From: UBA5069 sp964560495
Lineage (GTDB): Bacteria > Chloroflexota > Anaerolineae > Caldilineales > Caldilineaceae
Length of the DNA: 64,000 bases
Direction of reading: 5' to 3'
NCBI GenBank assembly: GCA_964560495.1
Contig: CAZLMM010000007.1
Coordinates: forward strand, 1-64,000
Part shown: piece after piece, positions 35,576 through 42,947 of the stretch
How the letters are laid out: each line of letters opens with the position of its first letter
How positions within the stretch are numbered: the first letter of the stretch is position 1
Made by a program: the position numbers and the translations under genes
The notes under the pieces: model-generated
Told to the model about the DNA's origin: nothing
Database searches by the model: none
The model's input: the letters and a program-made list of their open reading frames with translations, nothing else

Positions 35576-36303
35576 AGCATCTTCAGAAGATCGGCGGCGT
35601 CGCCGCACTCTACAGCGCGGCGGCCTATACGGCGGCGATTGTCTACTTTCTCGTCATTGTGGACTATGCCAGCCTCTCTGGGCTAGACCAAAAGGTGGCT
35701 TTTCTGACCGAAAACTATGCCGGCATGCACCTGCTCACGCTGATATCCTACGTGATCTTTGGTGTGTCGCTGGCAACGCTGGCGCTGGCGCTCTATGAAC
35801 GACTACAGACCGGCGCGAGGCCCATCATGCAGGTTGCCACGGCAATGGGGCTGATTTGGGCCGGCGCGTTGATTGCCAGCGGCATGGTCTTCAACGCCGG
35901 GCTGGACGCGGTTGTACAATTGTCTAGCCAGAACCCGGCGCAGGCTGCCACCGTCTGGCTTGGCATCGAAGCTGTGGCCGAGGGGTTGGGCAACGGCAAC
36001 GGTGAGATTTTGGGCGGGCTATGGATGCTGCTGGTGAGCTGGGCGGCTTTGCAAACGGGCGAACTGCCGCGGGCGTTGAACTACCTGGGCCTGGCTGTGG
36101 GCGCGGTGGGCGTCATCTCTATCGCGCCCTGGCTCCACGACCTGGGAGTCGTTTTCGGGCTCGCACAGATCGTCTGGTTCGCCTGGCTGGGACTCATCTT
36201 GCTGCGTCGGCCATCCAGCGCGACAGCGCCGATTGAGACAAGTGCACCCTACCAAAACCCACTAACCTCATCCAGTCCTCTGGTTTCAGACAGAGTAAAG
36301 TAA
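35572..36303 (+). CDS. DUF4386-like integral membrane protein
   Basis: 243 residues with about seven membrane helices, including GGVAALYSAAAYTAAIVYFL, LLTLISYVIFGVSLATLALAL, MGLIWAGALIASGMVF and VVFGLAQIVWFAWLGLILL. It resembles DUF4386-type proteins of unknown function. Translation is coupled to the upstream 100-residue protein. The last residues (LVSDRVK) are encoded by a copy of the conserved repeat tail at 36282-36305, so the C-terminus may have been remodelled by that repeat. A broken relative lies at 36670. Confidence 0.75.
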   Translation: MKHLQKIGGVAALYSAAAYTAAIVYFLVIVDYASLSGLDQKVAFLTENYAGMHLLTLISYVIFGVSLATLALALYERLQTGARPIMQVATAMGLIWAGALIASGMVFNAGLDAVVQLSSQNPAQAATVWLGIEAVAEGLGNGNGEILGGLWMLLVSWAALQTGELPRALNYLGLAVGAVGVISIAPWLHDLGVVFGLAQIVWFAWLGLILLRRPSSATAPIETSAPYQNPLTSSSPLVSDRVK

Positions 36304-36305
36304 CC
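36282..36305. repeat. Conserved repeat tail, third variant
   Basis: GGTTTCAGACAGAGTAAAGT, closely similar to the tails at 36866-36889 and 52286-52309 (consensus GGTNTCAAACAGAGC then RAAG). This copy covers the end of a coding region and lacks a long upstream stem. Confidence 0.55.
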
Positions 36306-36322
36306 CCAAAAGAAAGTTGGAC

Positions 36323-36355
36323 ATCTTCCAGGAAGCTGGGAGCTTCCTGGAAGAT
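36323..36355. repeat. Word hairpin 8 (CTTCCAGGAAG family)
   Basis: Perfect 15-base arms (36323-36337, 36341-36355) with GGG loop. Same arm as hairpin 3 at 6943-6976 except for one base pair changed on both arms (T-A there, C-G here). Confidence 0.9.
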
Positions 36356-36402
36356 TGTTATCAGTCGGGAAGCCATATTTAGACAAGTACAAGGAGAAAA
36401 AG

Positions 36403-36621
36403 ATGGAGGCAAACATGACCAATCAAGTACAACAAAAATCAGCTGCAGGCGGTTCAAGCGGCAGCGTCGACGGCGTCTACGTCATAGGCATGTTCGGCGC
36501 ATGGGTCTATTACTTCAAGCGCGCCGGCACAACCCAGGAGCGCGTCAAGGCGTTCTTCAAGGGCCTTGTCTGGCCGGCGTTTCTGGTCTATGCGTTGCTG
36601 GTTTCTCTGGAAACAGAGTAA
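36403..36621 (+). CDS. Small conserved protein with one membrane helix
   Basis: 72 residues. A Gln/Ser/Gly-rich N-terminus, then VYVIGMFGAWVYYFKRAGTTQERVKAFFKG and a C-terminal hydrophobic stretch (LVWPAFLVYALLVSLETE). AGGAG lies seven bases before this ATG; an alternative ATG at 36415 (MTNQVQQK) is also possible. It resembles small uncharacterised membrane proteins found beside oxidoreductase genes. Function unknown. Confidence 0.7.
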   Translation: MEANMTNQVQQKSAAGGSSGSVDGVYVIGMFGAWVYYFKRAGTTQERVKAFFKGLVWPAFLVYALLVSLETE

Positions 36622-36669
36622 CCCAGCCGTGACGCTGACGACCATGGTTGACAAACAAAGGAATCAACG

Positions 36670-36835
36670 ATGAACACACGCAGAACGACAGCAATCCGGT
36701 TGGCGCATTGTTTCTGACGGCCATGGCCGTCAGCCTGGTGGACTGACCGTCGGGTTGCTTCTGTAGCTGGTGAACGCCCTCGCCGTGCTGGGCATCGGCG
36801 TCTTGATGGTTCCGATCCTGGGGTCATATAGCGAG
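36670..36835 (+). pseudogene. DUF4386 gene relic, cut by repeat 9
   Basis: Begins MNTRRTTAI, then shifts frame to VGALFLTAMAVSLV followed by a stop, then resumes as LVNALAVLGIGVLMVPILGSYSE. These are the first blocks of a DUF4386 membrane protein with one frameshift and a deletion. Homology ends at 36835, the base before the hairpin-plus-tail element. The remaining 36890-36943 has nothing recognisable. Confidence 0.7.
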
Positions 36836-36889
36836 ACCAGGAGTTTTTGGCCTGCGAAAACTCCTGGTATCAAACAGAGCAAAGTATAG
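36836..36889. repeat. Hairpin 9 with conserved tail
   Basis: Perfect 12-base stem ACCAGGAGTTTT (36836-36847) with its complement (36857-36868), followed by the tail GGTATCAAACAGAGCAAAGT... (36866-36889), which is 21/24 identical to that at 52286-52309 although the stems are unrelated. Confidence 0.8.
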
Positions 36890-36943
36890 ACGCTCCACTT
36901 CCCAGCCTATCCCTCGTCCTCACAAAACAACACTGCTGGATCA

Positions 36944-36988
36944 CACCAAAGTGTCTATACACCAGGGCTGTGGTACGCATATACTCTG
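36944..36988 (+). promoter_or_regulatory. Shared control element, copy P2
   Basis: CACCAAAGTGTCTATACACC at 36944-36963 and TATACTCTG at 36980-36988, 19 bases between GTCTATAC and TATACT. It precedes the MDR gene at 37061. The whole leader down to GGAGTGAG resembles that of copy P3, so gene and promoter were duplicated together. Confidence 0.7.
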
Positions 36989-37060
36989 CACAGTGAATAC
37001 AGCGAACTGCTGGCCGGCTGGCCGCAACTACACAGATACAGGAGTGAGATGGAGACCCAC

Positions 37061-38074
37061 ATGAAAGCAATCGTTCAAAACAACTATGGCTCGCCAGATG
37101 TTCTTGCGATCAAAGAGGTCGCCAGGCCAACGATCCAGGACAACCAGGTATTGGTGCGGGTGCACGCCAACTCCCTCAACGCCGGCGACTACTTCACCAT
37201 GCTCGGCAGCCCCTGGCTAGTGCGCACTAGCGTTGGTTTTCCCAAGCCAAAGGATTACATCCTCGGATGGGACATGGCCGGCCGCGTCGAGGCGGTGGGC
37301 GGCGCGGTGACCCAGTTCCAGCCCGGCGATGAGGTCTATGGCGCGGTCAACCACGCCTTCGCCGAGTACGTCATCGCCGCAGCCGACAGGCTGGCGCTGA
37401 AGCCGGCCAACCTGAGCTTCGAGCAGGCCGCCGCCGTGCCCACTGCTGGCTTGACGGCGCTGCAAGGACTGCGCGATGCGGGCAAGGTGCAGCCGGGCCA
37501 GCAGGTGCTGATCAACGGCGCGGCCGGCGGCGTGGGCACCTTCGCGGTACAGATCGCCAAGGCGCTCGGCGCAGAGGTGACCGGGGTGTGCAGCACCCGC
37601 AACGTGGAAATGGTGCGCTCGCTGGGCGCGGATCACGTGGTGGACTATACCAAAGAGGACTTCACCCGCAGCGGGCGGCGCTACGACTTGATCCTGGACA
37701 ACGCGGCCAGCCGGTCGTTTTCTGCCATGCGCCGCGTCCTGACGCCGGGCGGCCTGATCGTCCCCAACAGCGGTCACGGCGGCATGAGTTACGTGATCAA
37801 GGGTTTCCTGCTGGCGCCCTTCACACGCCAGGTAGCGCAGCCACTCATGACAACGCCCCATGGTCGCGACTTGGTCGTGCTGAGAGAACTCATCGAAGCA
37901 GGCAAAGTCACGCCGGTCATCGACCGCGCCTACCCCTTCGCCGAGATCCCGGCTGCGCTGGGCTATGCTGCACAGGGGCACGTGGCCGGCAAAGTGGTGA
38001 TCACCGTAATGCAAGGTCACCCGATCGAGCGCAGCAAGGCGACGCCAGAACTAGCTGCCCTGGAATACGCATGA
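37061..38074 (+). CDS. Zinc-free MDR oxidoreductase (quinone reductase-like) 1
   Basis: NAD(P)-dependent medium-chain dehydrogenase/reductase, 337 residues, of the quinone/alkenal reductase type without zinc ligands. GWDMAGRVEAVG near 70, AAAVPTAGLTALQGL near 120, Rossmann motif INGAAGGVGTFAVQIAKALGAEV near 150, and a C-terminal VIDRAYPFAEIPAALGYAAQGHVAGKVVI. The start at 37061 is preferred over 37049 because the paralogue at 38537 begins at the same MKA and has ACG at the upstream position; GGAG lies eight bases before. Expressed from control element P2. Confidence 0.92.
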   Translation: MKAIVQNNYGSPDVLAIKEVARPTIQDNQVLVRVHANSLNAGDYFTMLGSPWLVRTSVGFPKPKDYILGWDMAGRVEAVGGAVTQFQPGDEVYGAVNHAFAEYVIAAADRLALKPANLSFEQAAAVPTAGLTALQGLRDAGKVQPGQQVLINGAAGGVGTFAVQIAKALGAEVTGVCSTRNVEMVRSLGADHVVDYTKEDFTRSGRRYDLILDNAASRSFSAMRRVLTPGGLIVPNSGHGGMSYVIKGFLLAPFTRQVAQPLMTTPHGRDLVVLRELIEAGKVTPVIDRAYPFAEIPAALGYAAQGHVAGKVVITVMQGHPIERSKATPELAALEYA

Positions 38075-38120
38075 AGATGGTGAGCCGTGCAGGGCTGACG
38101 CGGTGCGGGTGAGGTTCATC

Positions 38121-38360
38121 ATGAGAAGTCGCAAGCCGGTTGAGATCGCCCCGGGCGTACACTGGTATTCCGCTGGCGTCATGGCGGGCAACATCTACTT
38201 CGTACAGTCCGAATCGTCCTGGGTGTTGATCGGCGCCGCCACCGCGGGTCAAGGCGGGCGAATTCGCCAAGCCGCCGAGTTGCTATTCGGAGCGGGCGCC
38301 CGCCCTATCGAGAGTACCCTGATCAAGGTGTGCAGGATCGTCGCTCCTCTCCGCCCCTGA
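38121..38360 (+). pseudogene. Metallo-beta-lactamase-fold N-terminal relic
   Basis: Reads MRSRKPVEIAPGVHWYSAGV, NIYFVQSESSWVLIGAATAG and GGRIRQAAELLFGAGARPIE, the first 65 residues of an MBL-fold hydrolase. The sequence then departs from the family exactly where the metal-binding HxHxDH would follow, and stops. Without that motif it cannot be active. Confidence 0.7.
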
Positions 38361-38419
38361 CAACGAAGCTGATATAGCGCGATAGACGCTTTCCCCCCCA
38401 AGACAACACCGCCAAAGAA

Positions 38420-38463
38420 CACCAAAGTGTCTATACACCAGGTCCGTGGTGCGGATATACTCC
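38420..38463 (+). promoter_or_regulatory. Shared control element, copy P3
   Basis: CACCAAAGTGTCTATACACC at 38420-38439 and TATACTCCG at 38456-38464, with the same 19-base spacing as P2. It precedes the MDR gene at 38537. Between the blocks only scattered bases differ from P2. Confidence 0.7.
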
Positions 38464-38536
38464 GTGTCGCGGGTATAGCGAAAAACAAGCCGCTTAGCCG
38501 CGATGACACATAGACCGGAGTGAGACGGAGATCCAA

Positions 38537-39490
38537 ATGAAAGCAGTCATTTACACCCAATACGGGCCGCCCGAGGTGCTGCACCTCACGGAGATGGCGA
38601 AACCGCATCCCAAGGACAACGAAGTGCTGATGAAGATTTACGCCACAACAGTCACAGCCGGCGATTGCCGGACGCGCGCCTTCGACGTGCCCTGGCAATT
38701 CTGGCTGCCGGCGCGCCTCTACCTGGGGCTGTTCAAGCCCAAGCGCAGCGTCCTGGGCATGGAGTTTGCCGGGGAGGTTGAGGCGGTGGGCAAAGACGTC
38801 AAACGTTTCAAGCCCGGCGATCAAGTCTTCGCCTTTGCCGGCTTCGGCTTTGGCGCCTACGCCGAAACCATCTGCTTGCCCGAAACAGGAGCGCCGACCA
38901 AAGCCGGAATCATTGCCATCAAGCCGGCCAATCTGACCTATGCAGAGGCCGCGACCTTTCCCGTGGGTGGATTGACTGCCCTGGCTTTTCTGCGCACGGC
39001 GCAAATCCAAAGGGAGCAGCAGGTGCTCATCTATGGCGCGTCGGGCAGCGTGGGCGCCTACGCGGTGCAGCTCGCCAGCCGCCACTGGAGCGCAGAGGTG
39101 ACGGGCGTCTGCAGCACTGCGAACCTGGAGTTGGTCAAATCGCTGGGCGCGACCCAGGTCCTGGACTATACAAAGGACGATTTCGCGGCAATCCCAGAAC
39201 GCTACGATCTGATCTTCGATGCGGTGGGCAAGGCCCCGCCATCAGTGAAAAGGGGACTCCTCAAACCGAATGGGCGTTTCCTCTCTGCGGCCGGCACGGC
39301 GGATCTGCAACCTGCCGACCTGGTGGAACTCAAGGAACTGGTGGAAGCAGGGAAGGTGCGCCCCGTCATCGATCGGGTCTATGCGCTTGAAGAGATCGTC
39401 GAAGCGCACCGCTACGTCGACCAAGGGCACAAGAAGGGCAATGTCGTCGTCGAAGTCATCTCGCAAGGCAACTCAGGAGCAACCCCATGA
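38537..39490 (+). CDS. Zinc-free MDR oxidoreductase (quinone reductase-like) 2
   Basis: 317 residues, paralogue of the gene at 37061. MKAVIYTQYGPPEVLHL at the start, GMEFAGEVEAVG near 75, Rossmann motif IYGASGSVGAYAVQLASRH near 165, and C-terminal VIDRVYALEEIVEAHRYVDQGHKKGNVVVEV. GGAG lies eight bases before the ATG. Its stop overlaps by four bases (ATGA) the start of a third, truncated MDR gene, so this was once a coupled pair. Confidence 0.92.
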   Translation: MKAVIYTQYGPPEVLHLTEMAKPHPKDNEVLMKIYATTVTAGDCRTRAFDVPWQFWLPARLYLGLFKPKRSVLGMEFAGEVEAVGKDVKRFKPGDQVFAFAGFGFGAYAETICLPETGAPTKAGIIAIKPANLTYAEAATFPVGGLTALAFLRTAQIQREQQVLIYGASGSVGAYAVQLASRHWSAEVTGVCSTANLELVKSLGATQVLDYTKDDFAAIPERYDLIFDAVGKAPPSVKRGLLKPNGRFLSAAGTADLQPADLVELKELVEAGKVRPVIDRVYALEEIVEAHRYVDQGHKKGNVVVEVISQGNSGATP

Positions 39491-39564
39491 AAGCCATCGT
39501 CTATACAGAATTCGGACCGCCGGAGGTGCTGCACATTGCAGAAGCGCCCAAACCCGCGCCAAAG
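39487..39564 (+). pseudogene. Truncated third MDR gene (first 26 codons)
   Basis: Starts MKAIVYTEFGPPEVLHIAEA with PKPAPK after it and a ribosome binding site AGGAG, then MDR similarity ends abruptly. Beyond this point the DNA encodes, on the other strand, the N-terminal piece of a DNA methyltransferase. The junction is a clean illegitimate fusion. Confidence 0.8.
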
Positions 39565-39749
39565 GTGCGCACCGGCTGCAGCGGCACGGCCAGGGTTTCG
39601 GCCAGGATGTCCTCCTCCCGCTCCTTGCCGTGGTACACCAGCTCGTACTCGCGCCGCTCCGGCGGGAAAAGCTCGCGCGCCCAGTCGGCGGGCAGCGCTT
39701 CGCCGCGGCGCGGTCTGTCAATCACCATTTGGCGGAATTCATCGTTCAT
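39565..39749 (-). pseudogene. DNA methyltransferase N-terminal fragment
   Basis: From the ATG at 39749 it reads MNDEFRQMVIDRPRRGEALP, ADWARELFPPERREYELVY and HGKEREEDILAETLAVPLQP, resembling the start of adenine-specific DNA methyltransferases of restriction systems. It is cut after about 60 codons at the junction with the MDR fragment. Its start overlaps the HEPN stop by four bases, so HEPN/MNT and methyltransferase once formed one operon. Confidence 0.6.
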
Positions 39750-40163
39750 GGGTTTGTCCTGAGGATCTCTTCCAGGCTTGCGATCAGCGGCGGCAGGTCG
39801 TATTGGACGATGTCCCACAGGATATCCAGGTCCACCGCGTCATAGCCGTGGATCAGCCGATGGCGCAGGCCGACGATCTGCCGCCAGGGTATCTCGGGAT
39901 GTTGCTTCTGCGTGTCTTCGGAGACGCGGTTGGCTGCCTCGCCAACGATCTCAAGCAGGCGCGTAAGCGCCAGCTCCAGCATGTGATTGGTGTCAAGCTC
40001 AGCGCGCTCAAGGCGAGCCTTCATCTTCGCGTCCGAGACATCAAAGCTCCAGCATGTGATTGGTGTCAAGCTCAGCGCGCCCCAGGCCGCGGGTCAAGGC
40101 GTGCGCCTCTTGCGCAGACGCCAGCATGTGGCGCAACCGCATCACGTCTTCATGCTGCGACAT
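39746..40163 (-). pseudogene. HEPN domain toxin gene, disrupted by a 73-base duplication
   Basis: HEPN proteins of HEPN-MNT toxin-antitoxin pairs are RNA-targeting toxins. The 5' part starts at 40163 as MSQHEDVMRLRHMLASAQEA then LTRGLGRAELDTNHMLEL and hits a stop. The rest (LALTRLLEIVGEAANRVSE, GLRHRLIHGYDAVDLDILWD with the RxxxxH-type RLIHGY motif) continues in another frame after a repeat of the RAELDTNHMLEL segment. A shorter open frame (39746-40069) remains, but without a normal N-terminus. Confidence 0.75.
39972..40080. repeat. 36-base direct repeat with 73-base period in the HEPN gene
   Basis: Identical 36-base copies at 39972-40007 and 40045-40080. The 73-base period is not a multiple of three, which explains the frameshift. 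The 37 bases between copies also encode HEPN-like residues on the minus strand (FDVSDAKMKARLE), hinting at recombination between two related genes rather than simple slippage. Confidence 0.9.
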
Positions 40164-40448
40164 AGAGTGTCTCCGCCTCAGCAAGCACCTGGTCGCGAAA
40201 ATACGCGCTCAGGAACCCTGGCGTATTCAGGTCTACCTTTCGCCCAAGAAGCTCAGAGAGCTCCTGTTCAAGCGCAAAAAGCGCAGCCCGACCCTTGTCC
40301 CCGGTTCGAATTCAACCAGCACATCCACATCGCTTGTAGGAGTGAAGTCGTCGCGTAGCACTGAGCCGAACAACGCCAGCTTGCGGATGCGATTGCGCCG
40401 ACTGAACGCCTCGATTTCGGCCTTCGGAATGTCAATTCTCGCCCTCAT
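40150..40448 (-). pseudogene. MNT-type nucleotidyltransferase antitoxin, frameshifted
   Basis: Minimal nucleotidyltransferase, the antitoxin partner of HEPN. From 40448: MRARIDIPKAEIEAF, RNRIRKLALFGSVLRDDFTP with the GSxxR motif, then SDVDVLVEFEPG carrying the metal-binding DVD. After GTRVGLRF the frame is lost at an A5 run (40276-40280); the next frame gives ALEQELSELLGRKVDLNTPG and FRDQVLAEAETLYVAA before the stop. One added base in the run restores a normal antitoxin of about 100 residues. It overlaps the HEPN start by 14 bases. Confidence 0.8.
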
Positions 40449-40473
40449 AGGAGGTTTCTCCGTCAAATCCCGG

Positions 40474-41232
40474 TCATCGTTTCGCCGGCAGCAGCGCCAA
40501 CGTTTCCAGCGCCAGCGCATCCAAAAGGCCGGCGTCGGCAAAGCTGAAGCAGCCGATCTCTACGATGATGACATGATCCAGCACTTTGATTCCGAGTGGA
40601 TGACACGCGGCGATCAGGTCGCGGGTCAGCGCCCGGTCGGATTCCCTCGGTTCGGCCACACCCGAAGGATGGTTGTGCGCCGCGATCAGCGCAGAAGCGT
40701 TGGTCTGCAAGGCGCGCGCCACGATAGTGCGAATCGGCGGCCGGACAGTGTCCACCGTACCCTGGACGATCAAGGCGTCATCGAGCAGCCGCCCCTGGCG
40801 GTTCAGATAGGCTACTCGGAAGTGTTCATCAGGCAGGCCCCTGAGACGGGCGCTGAAATAGTCTACCGCCTGACGGGTGCTCTTGATGAAGGTTTGTTCG
40901 CGCAGAGTTGGATTGGCGGCCCGTCGGCCCAGTTCCAACGCCGCCTGGATCTGCGCAATCTTTGCCGCGCCCAGTCCCTTGATGGTCTGCCACTCGGCCA
41001 GCGGCGCGGCCATCATCGCTGGCAATGAACCGGAGTGCTCCAGCAGGTCGCGGCCCAGCTCGACCGCGTTCTTACCTTCCACGCCCACGCGCAGGATGAT
41101 CGCGATCAACTCGGCCTCGGTCAGCGCGTGGGGGCCGCGCGTCAACAGCCGATCGCGCGGCCGCTCATCTTCAGGCCAGTTAGCGATGCCGGATGGTGTT
41201 TTGCGCGGTTGAGAATTCATCGAGTCAGCCAT
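40474..41232 (-). CDS. radC: RadC family JAB/MPN-domain protein
   Basis: About 252 residues. N-terminal helix-hairpin-helix part (RPRDRLLTRGPHALTEAELI, IKGLGAAKIAQIQAALELG) and C-terminal JAB/MPN domain with the metal motif AHNHPSG...ESD. RadC proteins are widespread and often lie on mobile or defence-related DNA; their exact function is debated. Start at 41232 (MADSMNSQ) or 41220. The same frame continues upstream into a fragment of a phosphotransferase gene, which is not part of RadC. Confidence 0.9.
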   Translation of the reverse strand: MADSMNSQPRKTPSGIANWPEDERPRDRLLTRGPHALTEAELIAIILRVGVEGKNAVELGRDLLEHSGSLPAMMAAPLAEWQTIKGLGAAKIAQIQAALELGRRAANPTLREQTFIKSTRQAVDYFSARLRGLPDEHFRVAYLNRQGRLLDDALIVQGTVDTVRPPIRTIVARALQTNASALIAAHNHPSGVAEPRESDRALTRDLIAACHPLGIKVLDHVIIVEIGCFSFADAGLLDALALETLALLPAKR

Positions 41233-41285
41233 GAAACAAGTGATCAGAGGGCATAGGCTTAGCGCCGTCAATTCTACCACAACGC

Positions 41286-41460
41286 GGCTGTGAAGGAAGT
41301 TCGATGCCAGCTGCAAGTTGCAGGCCGGGGCGCCCACGCCCAGGCAGACAAAGTCGCTGACCGCGCTAACTCGACCAGCGACAACCCACAGGTTGCCAGA
41401 TTGCAGGTCGCTATGCAACCACACCGGAGGAACGTCCCACACCAGAGCGCAGAAGTCTGC
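41286..41460 (-). pseudogene. Aminoglycoside phosphotransferase fragment
   Basis: Reads VWDVPPVWLHSDLQSGNLWV, then GRVSAVSDFVCLGVGAPACN, the catalytic core of an APH-like kinase. It matches the intact gene at 44813-45724 (PVWLHGDLMSGNLLVV, LSAVIDFGCLGVGDPACD) at protein and DNA level, but with changed catalytic Asp/Gly positions and no flanking domains. It lies directly upstream of radC. Confidence 0.8.
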
Positions 41461-41501
41461 TTTCTGCGCCAAGTCACATGACCTGCGGACACCACAAACA
41501 A

Positions 41502-41643
41502 TGAAAATAGTTCTCTGTGTTCCTCTGTGTCCTCTGTGGTGAGCTCATTTTCAGAACAGTGTCCATGCCCCTGCGGGGCACAATCATCAATGAAAATAGC
41601 CCTCTGTGTTCCTCTGTGCCCTCTGTGGTGAAGCTATTTTTCA
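41502..41643. repeat. Two copies of a CTCTGTG-word repeat
   Basis: Copies at 41502-41553 and 41591-41643. Each has TGAAAATAG, then the words CTCTGTGTTCCTCTGTG and CCTCTGTGGTGA, and ends in the inverted complement of the first block. They are separated by 37 bases. They lie in the 400-base stretch between radC and the permease gene, which otherwise has only the APH fragment. Confidence 0.85.
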
Positions 41644-41648
41644 GTGAT

Positions 41649-42872
41649 CTAGAACACCGCCAGCAGCCATGCCAATCCCAAGGTCAGGCTGATGACCATG
41701 ATCCACGGCCCTGCCTTCAAATACTCGCCGAAGGTCAGCTGGACGCCGCGCTTGCGCGCCGTCTCAGCGACGATCAGGTTGGCGACGGAAGCAAGTAAGG
41801 TCGTATTTCCTGCCAGCGTGGTGGCCATGGCGACCGTCAGCCAGATCGCTTCGGGATTGGAGAACTGGGCCACGTGGGGGCGCAACAGCAGCACGGCGGG
41901 CACGTTGGAGATCAGGTTGCTCAGCACAACACCCACCACAGCCATAGCCACGATCCCCTGCCGGGCAATTGGCTCAGCAACAGAGAAGATCATGCCGCTC
42001 AGCCCCACCGCCTGGATCGCACCCGTGACGATAAAGAGGCCGGCAAAGAAGACTAGCAGCGACCAATCCACCTCGTGGAAGACCTCTTCCGGTTCGATGC
42101 GCCGGCTGATCAGGAGGATGGCCGCGCCCGTCAAGGCTGCCAGCGGCGCCGGCATGCCCGCCACAAACCCCGCCAGCATGATGCCCGTGGCAATCATGCT
42201 CTTGCGGAGCAGCGCGCGCACTGGCTCGTGGGGCGCAATCGGCTCCTTTTCCAGCCGCCCGCGCAGCTCGCCCCGATAGACCACCATGATGACTACCCAG
42301 ATGACGGCCAGACCGGCCAGCGCCACCGGCGCCAGGTACAGAGTGAATACGTTGAAAGGGATGCCTGAGCTGGTGCCGATGAGCATATTCTGTGGATTGC
42401 CGATGATCGTGGCCACCGAGCCGATGTTGGCCGCGGTCACCAACGCGATCAGGTAAGGCATCGGGCGCTGGTTGACCGCCAGGCAGATCTCGATCACCAG
42501 CGGTGTGAAGACGATGCAGATGGTGTCGTTGAGAAAGATGGCAGAGAGCAGCCCGGAGGCCAGGATGATCAGCGCCAGCAGCATGCGCGGCGTGTGCGCG
42601 TTGTGGATGACGCTGTTGGCCACCATCTGGAAGAAACCAGCGCGGCGCAAGTTATAGTTGATGATCATCATGGCGAAGAGAAGCATCAGCGTGTCCATGT
42701 CCAGACTTGCGTAGGCTCCCTCCAGCGAGATAGCGCCGATGACGATCAACCCAGTGGCGCCGGTCAGGGCGATGGTGGCGCGGTTCATGCGCAGCCAGGG
42801 ATAGCGCCCGACCGCCACGCCGACGATGGTGGCCACGATGATGATCGCCGCGCCGATTTGCAATGGTGTCAT
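41649..42872 (-). CDS. SLC13 / ArsB-NhaD type ion transporter permease
   Basis: 407 residues with about eleven membrane helices. NDTICIVFTPLVIEICL and GNPQNMLIGTSSGIPF are the paired re-entrant loop motifs of the ion-transporter superfamily (citrate/arsenite/Na+:H+). A second repeat half carries LSNLISNVPAVLLL and LAGNTTLLASVANLIV. The start MTPLQIG at 42872 is chosen; further upstream the frame runs into repeat DNA. Substrate could be arsenite, dicarboxylate or Na+. No ars or sulfate genes are adjacent. Confidence 0.88.
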   Translation of the reverse strand: MTPLQIGAAIIIVATIVGVAVGRYPWLRMNRATIALTGATGLIVIGAISLEGAYASLDMDTLMLLFAMMIINYNLRRAGFFQMVANSVIHNAHTPRMLLALIILASGLLSAIFLNDTICIVFTPLVIEICLAVNQRPMPYLIALVTAANIGSVATIIGNPQNMLIGTSSGIPFNVFTLYLAPVALAGLAVIWVVIMVVYRGELRGRLEKEPIAPHEPVRALLRKSMIATGIMLAGFVAGMPAPLAALTGAAILLISRRIEPEEVFHEVDWSLLVFFAGLFIVTGAIQAVGLSGMIFSVAEPIARQGIVAMAVVGVVLSNLISNVPAVLLLRPHVAQFSNPEAIWLTVAMATTLAGNTTLLASVANLIVAETARKRGVQLTFGEYLKAGPWIMVISLTLGLAWLLAVF

Positions 42873-42947
42873 AGGCAGGTATTGTATGGACTGGAGGTCG
42901 TTATGCAGCCACGTGGAACAGCAAGAGGCAGATGTGGGGCGAATCTG

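Noticed and set aside
41502..41643. Short CRISPR-like array
   Set aside because: Only two units, made of internal word repeats with inverted ends, no cas genes nearby.
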